A stretch of 64,000 nt of DNA from Stutzerimonas sp. S1 (GTDB lineage: Bacteria; Pseudomonadota; Gammaproteobacteria; Pseudomonadales; Pseudomonadaceae), in the NCBI RefSeq assembly GCF_025966695.1, contig NZ_JAOEIY010000002.1, positions 62,001-126,000 of the forward strand, given 5' to 3'. The translations under genes and the position numbers were made by a program. Below the pieces are notes generated by a model. The model searched no databases, was not told the DNA's origin, and was given only the letters and a program-made list of their open reading frames with translations. Positions 1 through 8,517 of this stretch are shown piece by piece (the stretch's first letter is position 1; every line of letters starts with the position of its first letter).

Positions 1-49
1 ACCGAAGGCAGGCGGTACTGCGGCAGCCCACGGTCAGGCTGCCTTCGGT
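1..49. other. inverted repeat at window edge
   Basis: A 10-bp inverted repeat (accgaaggca at 1-10, tgccttcggt at 40-49) with a 29-nt loop lies just downstream of the cytochrome gene on the minus strand. It could be a transcription terminator, but the window ends before any T-tract can be judged. Confidence 0.3.
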
Positions 50-57
50 CGCTGGCT

Positions 58-372
58 TTATTTCTTGCTCAGTACCCATTCGGCGAGGATCTTCGCCTCT
101 TCCTCGGTAACTGCGTTTGGCGGCATCGGAATCGGGCCCCAGACGCCCTGGCTGCCGTTCTTGATCTTACCGGCGAGCATGCTGACGGCATCCGCCTGGC
201 CAGCGTACTTGGCTGCGACTTCCTTGTAGGACGGACCGACCAGCTTGGCGTCGATCGAATGGCAGGCTGCGCAGGCCTTGCTCTTGAACAGGGTTTCGCC
301 GTCCTGCGCCAGCGCCGGCTGCAGGGCCAGTGCGCCACCGAGGGCGAGCATCGAGATCACGGTTTTCTTCAT
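58..372 (-). CDS. nirM: cytochrome c551, periplasmic electron carrier
   Basis: This is a 104-residue class I c-type cytochrome with a signal peptide of about 22 residues ending at ALA. The mature protein begins QDGETLF, as in the c551 of the P. stutzeri group. The haem motif CAACH is at residues 34-38 and the axial Met is in the PIPMPPN loop. Cytochrome c551 carries electrons in the periplasm to nitrite reductase NirS and to other oxidases or peroxidases. The ATG was chosen because an AAAGGAA ribosome site lies just upstream and the signal peptide starts there; a longer frame to 510 has no such support. No nirS lies in this window, so the exact partner is unknown and the gene symbol is by family resemblance. 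Confidence 0.88.
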   Translation of the reverse strand: MKKTVISMLALGGALALQPALAQDGETLFKSKACAACHSIDAKLVGPSYKEVAAKYAGQADAVSMLAGKIKNGSQGVWGPIPMPPNAVTEEEAKILAEWVLSKK

Positions 373-683
373 CGGTATTTCCTTTGGGTTATGACAGTCG
401 CGCGCCGTTCGCCCAGTTCGGCCCCGGCGGGCGCGACGACTTCGGGTCAGGCACCGCGAAGTCACGCCGCAATTGTCCGCTGCGCTTTGAGTGATATCTA
501 ATGAATACAACTGCAGCTTGGTAACAATATCCTTGAATTATTGCGGGTATTTTCCGGTGTGCACCGCGCTGCGGGTTTAGCCGCTGCTGCGGTCGTGGCC
601 GGTCTGACCGTTCCTCTCGTCGTTTCCGATCGTTCGCGCAAAACCCTTACCATATCAACGACCTACCTTTCGCTGGATCTCGC
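373..683. other. intergenic region between divergent cytochrome and helicase genes
   Basis: This 311-bp stretch separates divergent genes and must hold both promoters. The only recognisable element is an imperfect anaerobox at 487-500. I see no further gene, clear sigma-70 consensus pair or terminator. Confidence 0.5.
487..500. promoter_or_regulatory. possible FNR/ANR/DNR box upstream of cytochrome c551
   Basis: The sequence TTGAGTGATATCTA matches the anaerobox TTGAT-N4-ATCAA at 8 of 10 fixed positions. It lies about 115-130 bp upstream of the cytochrome c551 start. Control of a denitrification electron carrier by ANR/DNR would be expected, but the match is imperfect. Confidence 0.4.
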
Positions 684-2660
684 ATGCTGTCTGCCGTGAA
701 GCGCTACACCCTGTTCGTCACCGGGACGCTGGCGCGTTGTTTTCCGCGCACCGCCGCCCATCTGCGCAGCGAGGACGAGCTGGTGTTTCGCCGCTGGGGA
801 AAACCGTCAGCGTCGCAGGGGAGCGGCAAAGGAGCCAAGGGCGAGGGAAAGGGGAAAAGCAAGCAGGGCACGGGCAAGTCAGCGGCGAAACAGCCGGCGC
901 TGCCGCGTGCCGCCAAGCCTGGCAGGACGGCGACCGCGAGCATCTACGCGGCGACTTCGTTGCCGGTCGACGAGGCGCAGATTCAGGCCATGCGCGCCCG
1001 TGTCGAGCAGGCGGTGGCTGCCGGGATCATCAGCGCGCCGTCGGACGAGCAGTGGGCGATGATCCTCAGCCGCAGCCCGGTGACGCGAATCTTCGCCGGC
1101 GCCGGTTCCGGCAAATCCACCACCTTGTTGCTGCGGGTGGTGTTCATGCTCTGCCACATGGGCGTCGAGCCCGGACGCTTGACGGTCATCTCGTTCACTA
1201 ACGCCTCTTGCGCGCAGCTGCGCGAACAGCTGGTGCGCGTGCTCGGCTTCTGGCAGGTGCCGTTCGATGCGCAGCAGGCGCGCCAGTGCGTGCGCACCTT
1301 CCATTCGGCCATGGCGCAGCTGGCGCGTGAGGTGCTGGCCCGGCCGGTGTGGTTCGAGCAGCTGGACGACAAGGCCGCCGCGGCGGACGAGCCGGATAAC
1401 CCGCTAGCCGCCGCACGCCTGCGCCCGGCGCAAGTTCGCCTGCTCAAGCAGGCCTATCAGCAGTGTTACGCCGAACAAGCGACATTCCGCGAGCGGGTGC
1501 ATCGGTTGCTCGATCTGCCTGCGCCGCCTGCCGAAGACGAGCAGGGCAAGCGCGCTGCGCCGAAAGCGCCCGGGGATACCTTCACCCTGGCCGGCGAGTT
1601 CACGCCGCTGCCGCTGTACGAGGCGTTCCATGCCCAGGCGGGCTTCATCGAAAGCATTGGTATTCGCATCGATCAGTTGCAGCCGGGCAAGCTGCAGTGC
1701 GCGCCGCGCGAACGGGATTTCGTCGAAGCGCTGGTGAGTTTCCATAACTACTTCCGAGCGGCGCTGCGTGAGCAGGGGCTGCTGACCTTCAACGAGGCCT
1801 TTCAACAGCTCACCGAGCGCCTGGGCTCAGGCTCGGACATGCCACAGGCCAGCCTTGACCCGTTCCAACACCTGCTGATCGACGAATTCCAGGACATTTC
1901 CCCGCAGATCGTCCAATGGCTGCAAGCCTTGCATCGCCAGCTGGCGCGACAGAAGAGCAGCCCGAGCCTGATGGCTATCGGTGACGACTGGCAGTCGATC
2001 TACGGCTGGCGCGGCAGTTCGCCGGAGTTGTTCATGGACTTCGACAAGTACTTTCCGCGGCGCGGCGCCAAGGGCAGCGAGACGCTGCTGCTGGAAACAA
2101 ACTACCGCTCCATCGAACCGGTGATTCGCGATGGCGAGGCGGTGCTGGCCGGCGTGCAGTTCAAGCAGGCCAAGACCAGCCGGCCATGCAAACCGACGCA
2201 GCCCGGCGACCACGGGGTAAAGCTGGTCGCCGGTTTCGAGCTGAACAAGGGCCTGCCGAAGTTGATCGAGGCGATCACCGCGCAGTGCGCCCATGTGGCC
2301 GAACGGCAAAGCCGCGAACGCATCGCAGTGCTGTTGCTCAGCCGGCGCAATGAGTCGCTGCGCACTATTCAGGCGCAGCTGGACCGCAAACTACCGGTCA
2401 AGGCCTACACCATCCACCGCGCCAAGGGGCTGCAGGCCGAGGTGGCGGTCATCGTCGACGACTGCGCCCCGGTTCAGCCGCACCCGTTGCGCAACGCGCT
2501 GTATGCCTACTCGGGTTTCTTCCGCAACAGCTATGACCAGGCCATGGCCGATGAAAGCCTGCGCCTGGGCTACGTGGCGATCACCCGCGGCGTCAGCCGG
2601 GTGTTCTGGTACACGCGCAAGCCCCAGGGCGCCACGGCACTGTTGCGCCAGCGCGGCTAG
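684..2660 (+). CDS. UvrD/Rep-type superfamily 1 helicase
   Basis: This 658-residue protein has the SF1A helicase motifs in order: Walker A GAGSGKST near residue 140, DEFQD (motif II) near 399, GDDWQSIYGWRGS (motif III) near 435, TNYRS (motif IV) near 472, HRAKGLQ (motif V) near 577 and YVAITRG (motif VI) near 630. An ATP-dependent 3'-5' DNA translocase is expected. Residues about 45-75 form an unusual Lys/Gly/Ser-rich, low-complexity stretch before the motor core, probably a flexible nucleic-acid-binding tail. It is shorter than UvrD (about 720 aa) and is not UvrD or Rep itself. The 3' end overlaps the convergent kinase/phosphatase gene by 4 nt. Confidence 0.85.
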   Translation: MLSAVKRYTLFVTGTLARCFPRTAAHLRSEDELVFRRWGKPSASQGSGKGAKGEGKGKSKQGTGKSAAKQPALPRAAKPGRTATASIYAATSLPVDEAQIQAMRARVEQAVAAGIISAPSDEQWAMILSRSPVTRIFAGAGSGKSTTLLLRVVFMLCHMGVEPGRLTVISFTNASCAQLREQLVRVLGFWQVPFDAQQARQCVRTFHSAMAQLAREVLARPVWFEQLDDKAAAADEPDNPLAAARLRPAQVRLLKQAYQQCYAEQATFRERVHRLLDLPAPPAEDEQGKRAAPKAPGDTFTLAGEFTPLPLYEAFHAQAGFIESIGIRIDQLQPGKLQCAPRERDFVEALVSFHNYFRAALREQGLLTFNEAFQQLTERLGSGSDMPQASLDPFQHLLIDEFQDISPQIVQWLQALHRQLARQKSSPSLMAIGDDWQSIYGWRGSSPELFMDFDKYFPRRGAKGSETLLLETNYRSIEPVIRDGEAVLAGVQFKQAKTSRPCKPTQPGDHGVKLVAGFELNKGLPKLIEAITAQCAHVAERQSRERIAVLLLSRRNESLRTIQAQLDRKLPVKAYTIHRAKGLQAEVAVIVDDCAPVQPHPLRNALYAYSGFFRNSYDQAMADESLRLGYVAITRGVSRVFWYTRKPQGATALLRQRG

Positions 2661-4384
2661 CGCAACAGCAGCGCAACTACCGTACCGGCCAGCAGCAGCG
2701 ACAGGCCCTTCCAGAACAGCAGCGGATTGCGTTCCAGCAGCGGCGGGCGGGCCCGATTGAGAAACGCCGGGTTGGGCTGGCGCAGCTCGAAGACGAACTC
2801 CGACAGCTCGGCATAGCGCCGCGCCGGATCGGGATGCAGCGCCTTGCCCAGCACTTCGTCGATCCACGCCGGGATATCCCGCTGCGCATGGCGTAGCGGC
2901 TGATAGCAGAGGCGTTTCTGCGCTGCAGTGGTGCGTGCCCTGGCGACGTCGGCGCCGTACGGCAAGCGACCGCTGAGCAGCTGGTAGGCGATCACCGCCA
3001 GGGAGAACTGATCCGAGCGCGGCGTGCCGGCCTCGCCGAGAAAGTATTCCGGGGCGGTATAGGCGGCGGTGCCGAGCAGGTTGTCCTGCGTACCCGGCGC
3101 ATTGCGCTCGGCCAGCCCGGCGACGCGGGTCGAGCCGAAATCGATGATCTTCAGGGTGCCAGTGGCGTCGATCATCAGGTTCTGCGGGCGCAGGTCCTGA
3201 TGCAGCATCTCCAGGCGGTGGAAGGCGCGCAGGCCGCGGGCGATCTGCTCGACGATGCCGCGCACGGTTTCCAGGTCCGGCTGTGGATGGTCGAGCATCC
3301 ACTGCGCAAGCGTCTGGCCATCGATGAATTCGTTCACGGTGTACAGGTAGCGGCGCTGCCGTGGCGGCGGGCAGGCCTTGACCACGTGAGGATTGTCGAT
3401 GCGCCGGGCGATCCATTCCTCGAGAAGGAAGCGCTCGAGATAGGCCGCGTCGCCCCGCAGATCCATCGACGGCGTCTTCAGCACCACCGTGGCGCCGCTG
3501 GCTTCGTCGACGGCCAGATGCACATGGCTGCGGCTGCTGACATGCAGCTCGCGAACGATGCGATAGCCATCGAACAGCATGCGCGGCTCCAGCAGTGACG
3601 GCAGCGCCAGGTCGCCGAGCTGACGCTGCACGTCGTCGACGGCCTGCTCCGGCAGGCTGTCGATGCGCACCAGCTGTGCGGTGAGGTTGTCGTCGCTGCC
3701 GTTGGCCAATGCCCGCTCGACGATCCGGCGCGCCGTCAGGTCGAGGTCGTCGCCATGCTCGGCGACGAGCTGCGCCACCTCCCGCGCGCCGATGTGCTCG
3801 TAGACGCCATCGGTGGCGAGCAGGAACAGATCGCCGACCGCCAGCGGCAGGGTGCGGTAGTCGATCTCCAGGTGCCGGTCGATGCCCAGCGCGCGGCCGA
3901 GGTAGCTGGTGTCCGCCGACACGCGCACGCGGTGATCTTCGGTCAGCTGTTCGAGGCCGCCGTCGCGCAGTCGATAGATGCGCGCATCGCCGACGTGGAA
4001 CAGGTGCGCGCTGGCGGACTTGAGCACCAGCGCGCTGAAGGTGCAGACATAGCCGCGGTCGCGGTCATAGCGGTGCGGGCTGTGGCGGGTCTGCGCATGC
4101 AGCCAGGAATTGATCGCCACCAGTACCCGTTGCGCCGACTGCTTCACCGACCAGGCGTCGGAGGTGCAGAAATAGTCGGAAAGAAAGCTCGCCACCGCGG
4201 TTTCGCTGGCGACATGGCTGACCTCGCTGCTGCTGATGCCATCGGCCAGCACAATGGCGATGCCCTTGCTGGCGAGCTGGGCGTCAGCGGGCACGCCGGC
4301 GCCGTGAAAGTCCTGGTTGGCCGGTTTGCGTCCGCGGTCCGAATGCTGGCCGAGGGAAATGGCGAGTTGGCTGGGCATCTTCAT
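2657..4384 (-). CDS. fused PP2C-type phosphatase and Ser/Thr protein kinase, membrane anchored
   Basis: An N-terminal PP2C phosphatase domain (about residues 1-235, ADGISSS near 47 and DGVYEH further on) is followed by a Hanks-type kinase (about 255-520). The kinase has the ATP Lys in VVLKT, the catalytic loop HQDLRPQN and DFG in IIDFGSTR. One hydrophobic helix ends the protein. The loop differs from HRDLKPEN, with Lys replaced by Arg. Fusions of this kind accompany nitrate/nitrite assimilation genes in pseudomonads. Here it is the last gene of the nirBD operon, about 50 bp after the channel gene. Targets are unknown. The start is uncertain: a GTG at 4429 would add 15 residues, but the ATG at 4384 has a GAGG upstream. 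Confidence 0.85.
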   Translation of the reverse strand: MKMPSQLAISLGQHSDRGRKPANQDFHGAGVPADAQLASKGIAIVLADGISSSEVSHVASETAVASFLSDYFCTSDAWSVKQSAQRVLVAINSWLHAQTRHSPHRYDRDRGYVCTFSALVLKSASAHLFHVGDARIYRLRDGGLEQLTEDHRVRVSADTSYLGRALGIDRHLEIDYRTLPLAVGDLFLLATDGVYEHIGAREVAQLVAEHGDDLDLTARRIVERALANGSDDNLTAQLVRIDSLPEQAVDDVQRQLGDLALPSLLEPRMLFDGYRIVRELHVSSRSHVHLAVDEASGATVVLKTPSMDLRGDAAYLERFLLEEWIARRIDNPHVVKACPPPRQRRYLYTVNEFIDGQTLAQWMLDHPQPDLETVRGIVEQIARGLRAFHRLEMLHQDLRPQNLMIDATGTLKIIDFGSTRVAGLAERNAPGTQDNLLGTAAYTAPEYFLGEAGTPRSDQFSLAVIAYQLLSGRLPYGADVARARTTAAQKRLCYQPLRHAQRDIPAWIDEVLGKALHPDPARRYAELSEFVFELRQPNPAFLNRARPPLLERNPLLFWKGLSLLLAGTVVALLLR

Positions 4385-4436
4385 CTGCGCAAAAGCCTCG
4401 GCGCGCATGCGAGCCGGGGCTTCGTTCACTCCAGGG

Positions 4437-5249
4437 TCAGTAGACGGTGCGCTTGGGTGCGGTGCGCACGTGGGTGGTGTAGAGCGTCAGGCCGGTGAAG
4501 GCCAGGCCGCCGACCAGGTTGCCCAGCGCGGTGGGGATCTCGTTCCAGAGCATGTAATCCATCACCGAGAAGTCGCCGCCCATGATCATCGCCGAGGGGA
4601 ACAGAAACATGTTCACCACCGAATGCTCGAAGCCCATGAAGAAGAACAGCATGATCGGCATCCACATGGCGATCACCTTGCCGCTGACCGAGGTGGAGAT
4701 CATCGCGCCGACCACGCCCATCGAGACCATCCAGTTGCACAGCATGCCGCGGAGGAAAATGGTCGCCCAGCCCGCCGCGCCGAACTCCGCATAGCCCAGG
4801 GTGCGTGCCTCGCCGATGTGCGAGATCTTCTCGCCGATCGGTCCCGGCTCCGTGGAAAAGCCCATGGTGAAGACGAAGGCCATCATGAAGGCCACGGTCA
4901 GCGCGCCGCCGAAGTTGCCGAGGAACACCCAGCCCCAGTTGCGCAGCACACCGCCCACGGTTACCCCGGGGCGGCGGTCGAGCAGTGCCAGCGGCGTGAG
5001 CATGAATACCCCGGTGAGCAGGTCGAAGCCCATCAGGTAGAGCATGACGAAACCGACCGGAAACAGCATGGCGCCGATCAGCGGTGAGCCGGTCTGCACG
5101 GTGATGGTCACGGCGAACACCGCGGCGAGGGCGAGGATCGCCCCGGCCATGAAGGCGCGGATCAGGGTGTCGCGGGTGGACATGAAGATCTTCGATTCGC
5201 CGGCGTCGACCATCTTGGTGGTGAACTCGGCAGGGATTATGTAGGACAT
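4437..5249 (-). CDS. nirC: formate/nitrite transporter family channel
   Basis: This 270-residue protein of the FNT (FocA/NirC) family has about six hydrophobic helices and the family motifs GFDLLTG and GNFGGAL. FNT proteins are pentameric inner-membrane channels for nitrite or formate. The position directly after nirD in a nitrite reductase operon supports nitrite import or export. The ATG at 5249 begins MSYIIPAEF, typical for the family; a much longer open frame upstream overlaps nirD and is not used. It follows nirD by about 80 nt and precedes the kinase gene. Confidence 0.88.
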   Translation of the reverse strand: MSYIIPAEFTTKMVDAGESKIFMSTRDTLIRAFMAGAILALAAVFAVTITVQTGSPLIGAMLFPVGFVMLYLMGFDLLTGVFMLTPLALLDRRPGVTVGGVLRNWGWVFLGNFGGALTVAFMMAFVFTMGFSTEPGPIGEKISHIGEARTLGYAEFGAAGWATIFLRGMLCNWMVSMGVVGAMISTSVSGKVIAMWMPIMLFFFMGFEHSVVNMFLFPSAMIMGGDFSVMDYMLWNEIPTALGNLVGGLAFTGLTLYTTHVRTAPKRTVY

Positions 5250-5332
5250 GGGGGATGCTCTCGAATAGTGGGCAGAGGCTTGCAAATTCTTGGCTTTGGG
5301 GCGCCGCCGGCGTAATCCGCGCGGCGGCGGAT

Positions 5333-5716
5333 TCAGGCGACGGCGATCTCCACGGCATCGCCATTGAGGCGCACCGGCCATACCCGCAGGCTTTGTTCGG
5401 GGTATTCCAGACAGCTGCCATCGGTCAGGCGGAAGTGCTGCTTGTACAGCGGCGAGGCGATCACCAGTTCGCCCTTGAGGCTGCCGACGATGCCGCGGCC
5501 GATGACGTTGGCGCCGGACTTGGGGTCGCGGTTGTCGATGGCGAACAACTGCTCGCCTTCGGCATTCTCGGGCAGGTGGAACAGCGCCACCTGGGCGCCT
5601 TCGTGCCAGGCCACTACACCGGAATTGGCGACCAGATCGGCACGGCTGCACAGTGCCTGCCAGGCCGCCGGGGCTGCGGAACGGGAGTCGAGACGAACGA
5701 CGTTGGACTGGCTCAT
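5333..5716 (-). CDS. nirD: NADH nitrite reductase small subunit
   Basis: This 127-residue protein has the NirD Rieske-like fold, with family motifs AIDNRDPKSGANVIGRG and GELVIASPLYKQHF. No Cys/His pairs for a Rieske cluster are present, as is usual for NirD. It associates with NirB in the cytoplasm to reduce nitrite to ammonium with NADH. Its ATG overlaps the nirB stop by one base (TGATG), which implies translational coupling. Confidence 0.93.
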   Translation of the reverse strand: MSQSNVVRLDSRSAAPAAWQALCSRADLVANSGVVAWHEGAQVALFHLPENAEGEQLFAIDNRDPKSGANVIGRGIVGSLKGELVIASPLYKQHFRLTDGSCLEYPEQSLRVWPVRLNGDAVEIAVA

Positions 5717-8274
5717 CAGAGCACCTCCTGGGTGACGGGGATCAGGTGAAGTTCGCAGGCCTGCACCGGCCGACGCTGGCCGCGCTCCTTGACGAAGTGG
5801 ATGTCGGGATCGCTGCGGCTGTCGTTGACGAAGGTGCGGAAGCGCTTGAGCTTTTCCGGGTCGCTGATGGCGTTGGCCCACTCGCACTGGTAGCTGTCGA
5901 CCACATGCTGCATCTGGCTTTCCAGCTCGGCGCCCAAGCCCAGGCTGTCCTCGATGATGACGGTCTTGAGGTAGTCCAGGCCGCCTTCCAGGCTCTCGCG
6001 CCAGACCGAGGTGCGCTGCAGCTTGTCCGCGGTACGCACGTAGAACATCAGCACGCGGTCGATGGTGCGGATCAGCGCTTCGTCGTCGAGGTCGGTGGCG
6101 AACAGCTCGGCATGCCGCGGGCGCATGCCGCCGTTGCCGCAGATGTAGAGGTTCCAGCCTTTGTCGGTGGCGATCACGCCGATGTCCTTGCTCTGCGCCT
6201 CGGCGCATTCGCGGGTACAACCGGATACGGCGAACTTGATCTTGTGCGGCGCACGCAGGCCCTTGTAGCGGTCCTCCAGGCGCAGCGCCATGCCGACGCT
6301 GTCCTGCACGCCGTAGCGGCACCAGGTGCTGCCGACGCAGGACTTCACTGTGCGCAGGCTCTTGCCGTAGGCGTGACCGGTCTCGAAACCGGCGGCGATC
6401 AGCTCGCCCCAGATGTCCGGCAGTTCGTGCAGCTGGGCGCCGAACAGGTCGATGCGCTGGCCGCCGGTGATCTTGGTGTAGAGGTCGTATTTCTTCGCCA
6501 CCTGGCCGATGGCGATCAGCCCCTCGGGCGTGATCTCGCCGCCCGGGATGCGCGGCACCACCGAGTAGGTGCCGTTCTTCTGCATGTTGGCCATGAAGGT
6601 GTCGTTGGTGTCCTGCAGCGGAATCAGCGCCGGATCGGTGATCGGCTGGTTCCAGCAGGAGGCGAGGATCGAACCCACCGTCGGCTTGCAAATGTCGCAG
6701 CCGACATGCCCGCGACCATGCTTGGCCAGCAGTTCGGCGAAGCTCTGGATGCCCTCGACGCGGACGATGCCGTAGAGCTCCTGGCGGGTGTAGGCGAAGT
6801 GCTCGCACAGGCTCTTGTCCACCGCCACGCCGCGCGCCGCCAGTTCGGCGTCGAATACCAGCTTGAGCAGGGCGCTGCAGCCGCCGCAGCCGGTGGCGGC
6901 CTTGGTGTTGGCTTTCAGTTCGCCGAGATCGGTGACGCCGGCATCGACCTGGCAGCAGACCGCGCCCTTGCTGACGTTGTGGCAGGAACAGATGGTCGCG
7001 CTGGCCGGCAGGGCGTCCGGGCCAAGGGTCGGAGCGCCTTCGGTCTGCGGCAGGATCAGCGCGGACGGATCGGTCGGCAGCTTGATGCCGTTCTGCGCGT
7101 ACTGCAGCAGGGTGTCGTAGTAGCTGTTGTCACCGACCAGCACCGCGCCGAGCACGGTCTTGCCATCGGCGGAGACCACCAGGCGGCGATAGCTGGCGGT
7201 CGCCTCGTCGATGAAGCGGTAGCTGCGCGAGCCCGGCGTGGCGCCGTGGGCATCCCCAATGGAACCGACGTCGACGCCGAGCAGCTTGAGCTTGGTCGAC
7301 ATGTCGGCGCCGTAGAAGGGCTCGTGCGGTTCCTCGGCCAGCTGCGCGGCGACGCTGCGGGCCATGCTGTAGCCCGGTGCAACCAGGCCGAACACGCTGC
7401 CGTTCCAGCTGGCGCACTCGCCGATGGCGAAGATCGCCGGATCCGAGGTGCGGCATTCGCTGTCGATCACGATGCCGCCGCGCGGAGCGATCTCCAGCTC
7501 CGCGACATGACCGAGAGCGTCCTGCGGGCGGATGCCGGCGGAAAACACGATCAGGTCGGTTTCGAGGAATTCGCCGTCGGTGAAGTTCATCCGCCAGGCG
7601 TAATCCTCGCCGGCGACGATCTCCTGAGTGGCGCGCGACAGGTGCACGCCGACGCCCAGCGCCTCGATGCGCGCCTTCAATGCCGCGCCGCCTTCGCCGT
7701 CCAGTTGCACCGGCATCAGGCGCGGGGCGAATTCGACGACATGGGCTTCCAGGCCGAGCGACTTCAGCGCGTTGGCCGCTTCCAGCCCGAGCAGACCGCC
7801 ACCAACCACCACACCGCGCGTGGCGCCGCTGGCGGCCGCACGAATCGCATCAAGGTCGTCGAGGGTGCGGTAGACCAGTCGCGCGCTGCCTTCGGCACCG
7901 CTGATCGGTGGCACGAAGGGGTAGGAGCCGGTGGCAAGAATCAGTTGGTCGTAGGGCTGGCGGCCGGCACTGGTGACGACCTCCTTACGTTCGCGGTCGA
8001 TACCCAGCACCTGAACGCCCAGATGGGTGTAGACGCCGTGGCTGCTGTAGTAGTCGGCATCGCACATGGCCAGCGACTCGGCATCGCGACCGCCGAAGTA
8101 TTCGGACAGGTGCACGCGGTCGTAGGCACGCTGGCGCTCCTCGCCGAACACATGCAGCTCGTAGCGGGTGAGCGCGCCGCGCTCGATCAGCTGTTCGATG
8201 CAGTGGTGACCGACCATGCCGTTGCCGACGATGACCAGTTTTTCGTGCTTGAGCGGAGTGACGGTAGAACTCAT
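5716..8274 (-). CDS. nirB: NADH nitrite reductase large subunit
   Basis: This 852-residue cytoplasmic enzyme reduces nitrite to ammonium with six electrons from NADH. In order it has an FAD-binding GNGMVG (about residue 17), an NADH-binding GGGLLGLEAA (about 158), a BFD-like [2Fe-2S] region with CSCHNVSKGAVCC...CGGC (about 428-465), and the sirohaem/[4Fe-4S] ligands CVGSTWC (about 650) and CTREC (about 686). The length matches the family. It is the first gene of nirB-nirD-nirC-kinase. The leader upstream carries a sigma-54 promoter and an ANTAR-type attenuator, so expression probably requires nitrogen limitation and nitrate or nitrite. Confidence 0.96.
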   Translation of the reverse strand: MSSTVTPLKHEKLVIVGNGMVGHHCIEQLIERGALTRYELHVFGEERQRAYDRVHLSEYFGGRDAESLAMCDADYYSSHGVYTHLGVQVLGIDRERKEVVTSAGRQPYDQLILATGSYPFVPPISGAEGSARLVYRTLDDLDAIRAAASGATRGVVVGGGLLGLEAANALKSLGLEAHVVEFAPRLMPVQLDGEGGAALKARIEALGVGVHLSRATQEIVAGEDYAWRMNFTDGEFLETDLIVFSAGIRPQDALGHVAELEIAPRGGIVIDSECRTSDPAIFAIGECASWNGSVFGLVAPGYSMARSVAAQLAEEPHEPFYGADMSTKLKLLGVDVGSIGDAHGATPGSRSYRFIDEATASYRRLVVSADGKTVLGAVLVGDNSYYDTLLQYAQNGIKLPTDPSALILPQTEGAPTLGPDALPASATICSCHNVSKGAVCCQVDAGVTDLGELKANTKAATGCGGCSALLKLVFDAELAARGVAVDKSLCEHFAYTRQELYGIVRVEGIQSFAELLAKHGRGHVGCDICKPTVGSILASCWNQPITDPALIPLQDTNDTFMANMQKNGTYSVVPRIPGGEITPEGLIAIGQVAKKYDLYTKITGGQRIDLFGAQLHELPDIWGELIAAGFETGHAYGKSLRTVKSCVGSTWCRYGVQDSVGMALRLEDRYKGLRAPHKIKFAVSGCTRECAEAQSKDIGVIATDKGWNLYICGNGGMRPRHAELFATDLDDEALIRTIDRVLMFYVRTADKLQRTSVWRESLEGGLDYLKTVIIEDSLGLGAELESQMQHVVDSYQCEWANAISDPEKLKRFRTFVNDSRSDPDIHFVKERGQRRPVQACELHLIPVTQEVL

Positions 8275-8320
8275 GGCCTTTCCTCAGTCGAGCTGCTGCG
8301 GCACTGGGCCGGCAAAACGC

Positions 8321-8361
8321 AAAAAGGCGCCTGGAGCTGGTGATCAGCTCCAGGCGCCTTT
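8321..8361 (-). terminator. intrinsic terminator in the nirB leader (attenuator)
   Basis: On the minus strand a perfect 16-bp stem (arms at 8346-8361 and 8323-8338) with a 7-nt loop is followed at once by TTTTT. It lies about 50 nt upstream of the nirB ATG and downstream of the promoter, so it would stop transcription before nirB unless melted. Its 5' arm shares bases with hairpin P2, the layout of an antitermination switch. Confidence 0.9.
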
Positions 8362-8367
8362 GCCTGG
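8350..8367 (-). promoter_or_regulatory. ANTAR-type hairpin P2 (antiterminator) of nirB leader
   Basis: CCAGGC-AAAGGC-GCCTGG forms a 6-bp stem with a hexaloop. The loop has A at position 1 and G at position 4, the two bases conserved in ANTAR-protein targets. It is mutually exclusive with the terminator because it uses the terminator's 5' arm. Confidence 0.8.
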
Positions 8368-8394
8368 TATCTGTGAAGTGTTGGGGGCGCGGGT

Positions 8395-8410
8395 CAGGCG
8401 TCGTTGCCTG
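8395..8410 (-). promoter_or_regulatory. ANTAR-type hairpin P1 of nirB leader
   Basis: CAGGC-AACGAC-GCCTG is a 5-bp stem with a hexaloop carrying A1 and G4. It lies 27 nt 5' of hairpin P2 on the minus strand. Paired hexaloops P1 and P2 are the known binding site of dimeric ANTAR antiterminators such as NasT and NasR. Confidence 0.72.
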
Positions 8411-8438
8411 CCGGTACCCAGTCCCATGCCTGCTGGCG

Positions 8439-8458
8439 GGCGGTCGCCGCTGACCGCC
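8439..8458 (-). promoter_or_regulatory. additional hexaloop hairpin in nirB leader
   Basis: GGCGGTC-AGCGGC-GACCGCC is a 7-bp perfect stem whose hexaloop again has A1 and G4. It lies upstream of P1, so the leader holds three candidate ANTAR hairpins rather than the usual two. Whether it is used is not known. Confidence 0.55.
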
Positions 8459-8500
8459 TGGGACGTCCTGCCTTGGTTCGGCAGGTCTTGCCTGGGTAAT

Positions 8501-8517
8501 TGCAGCTAGCGTGCCAA
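8501..8517 (-). promoter_or_regulatory. sigma-54 promoter of nirBDC operon
   Basis: TTGGCACGCTAGCTGCA on the minus strand matches the RpoN consensus, with GG and GC separated by exactly 10 bases (-24 TTGGCAC, -12 CTGC). Transcription would start near 8490 and give a leader of about 215 nt before nirB. NtrC-dependent activation is likely, but I could not find a convincing NtrC palindrome upstream. Confidence 0.8.

Noticed and set aside
58..510. Long 150-codon frame for the cytochrome gene
   Set aside because: The extra 46 residues are Arg-rich and lack a ribosome site; the internal ATG gives a normal signal peptide with an AAAGGAA upstream.
5653..8343. 896-codon plus-strand frame opposite nirB
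   Set aside because: It is the antisense shadow of nirB/nirD caused by high third-position GC; it has no domain pattern, while NirB motifs are all present on the minus strand.
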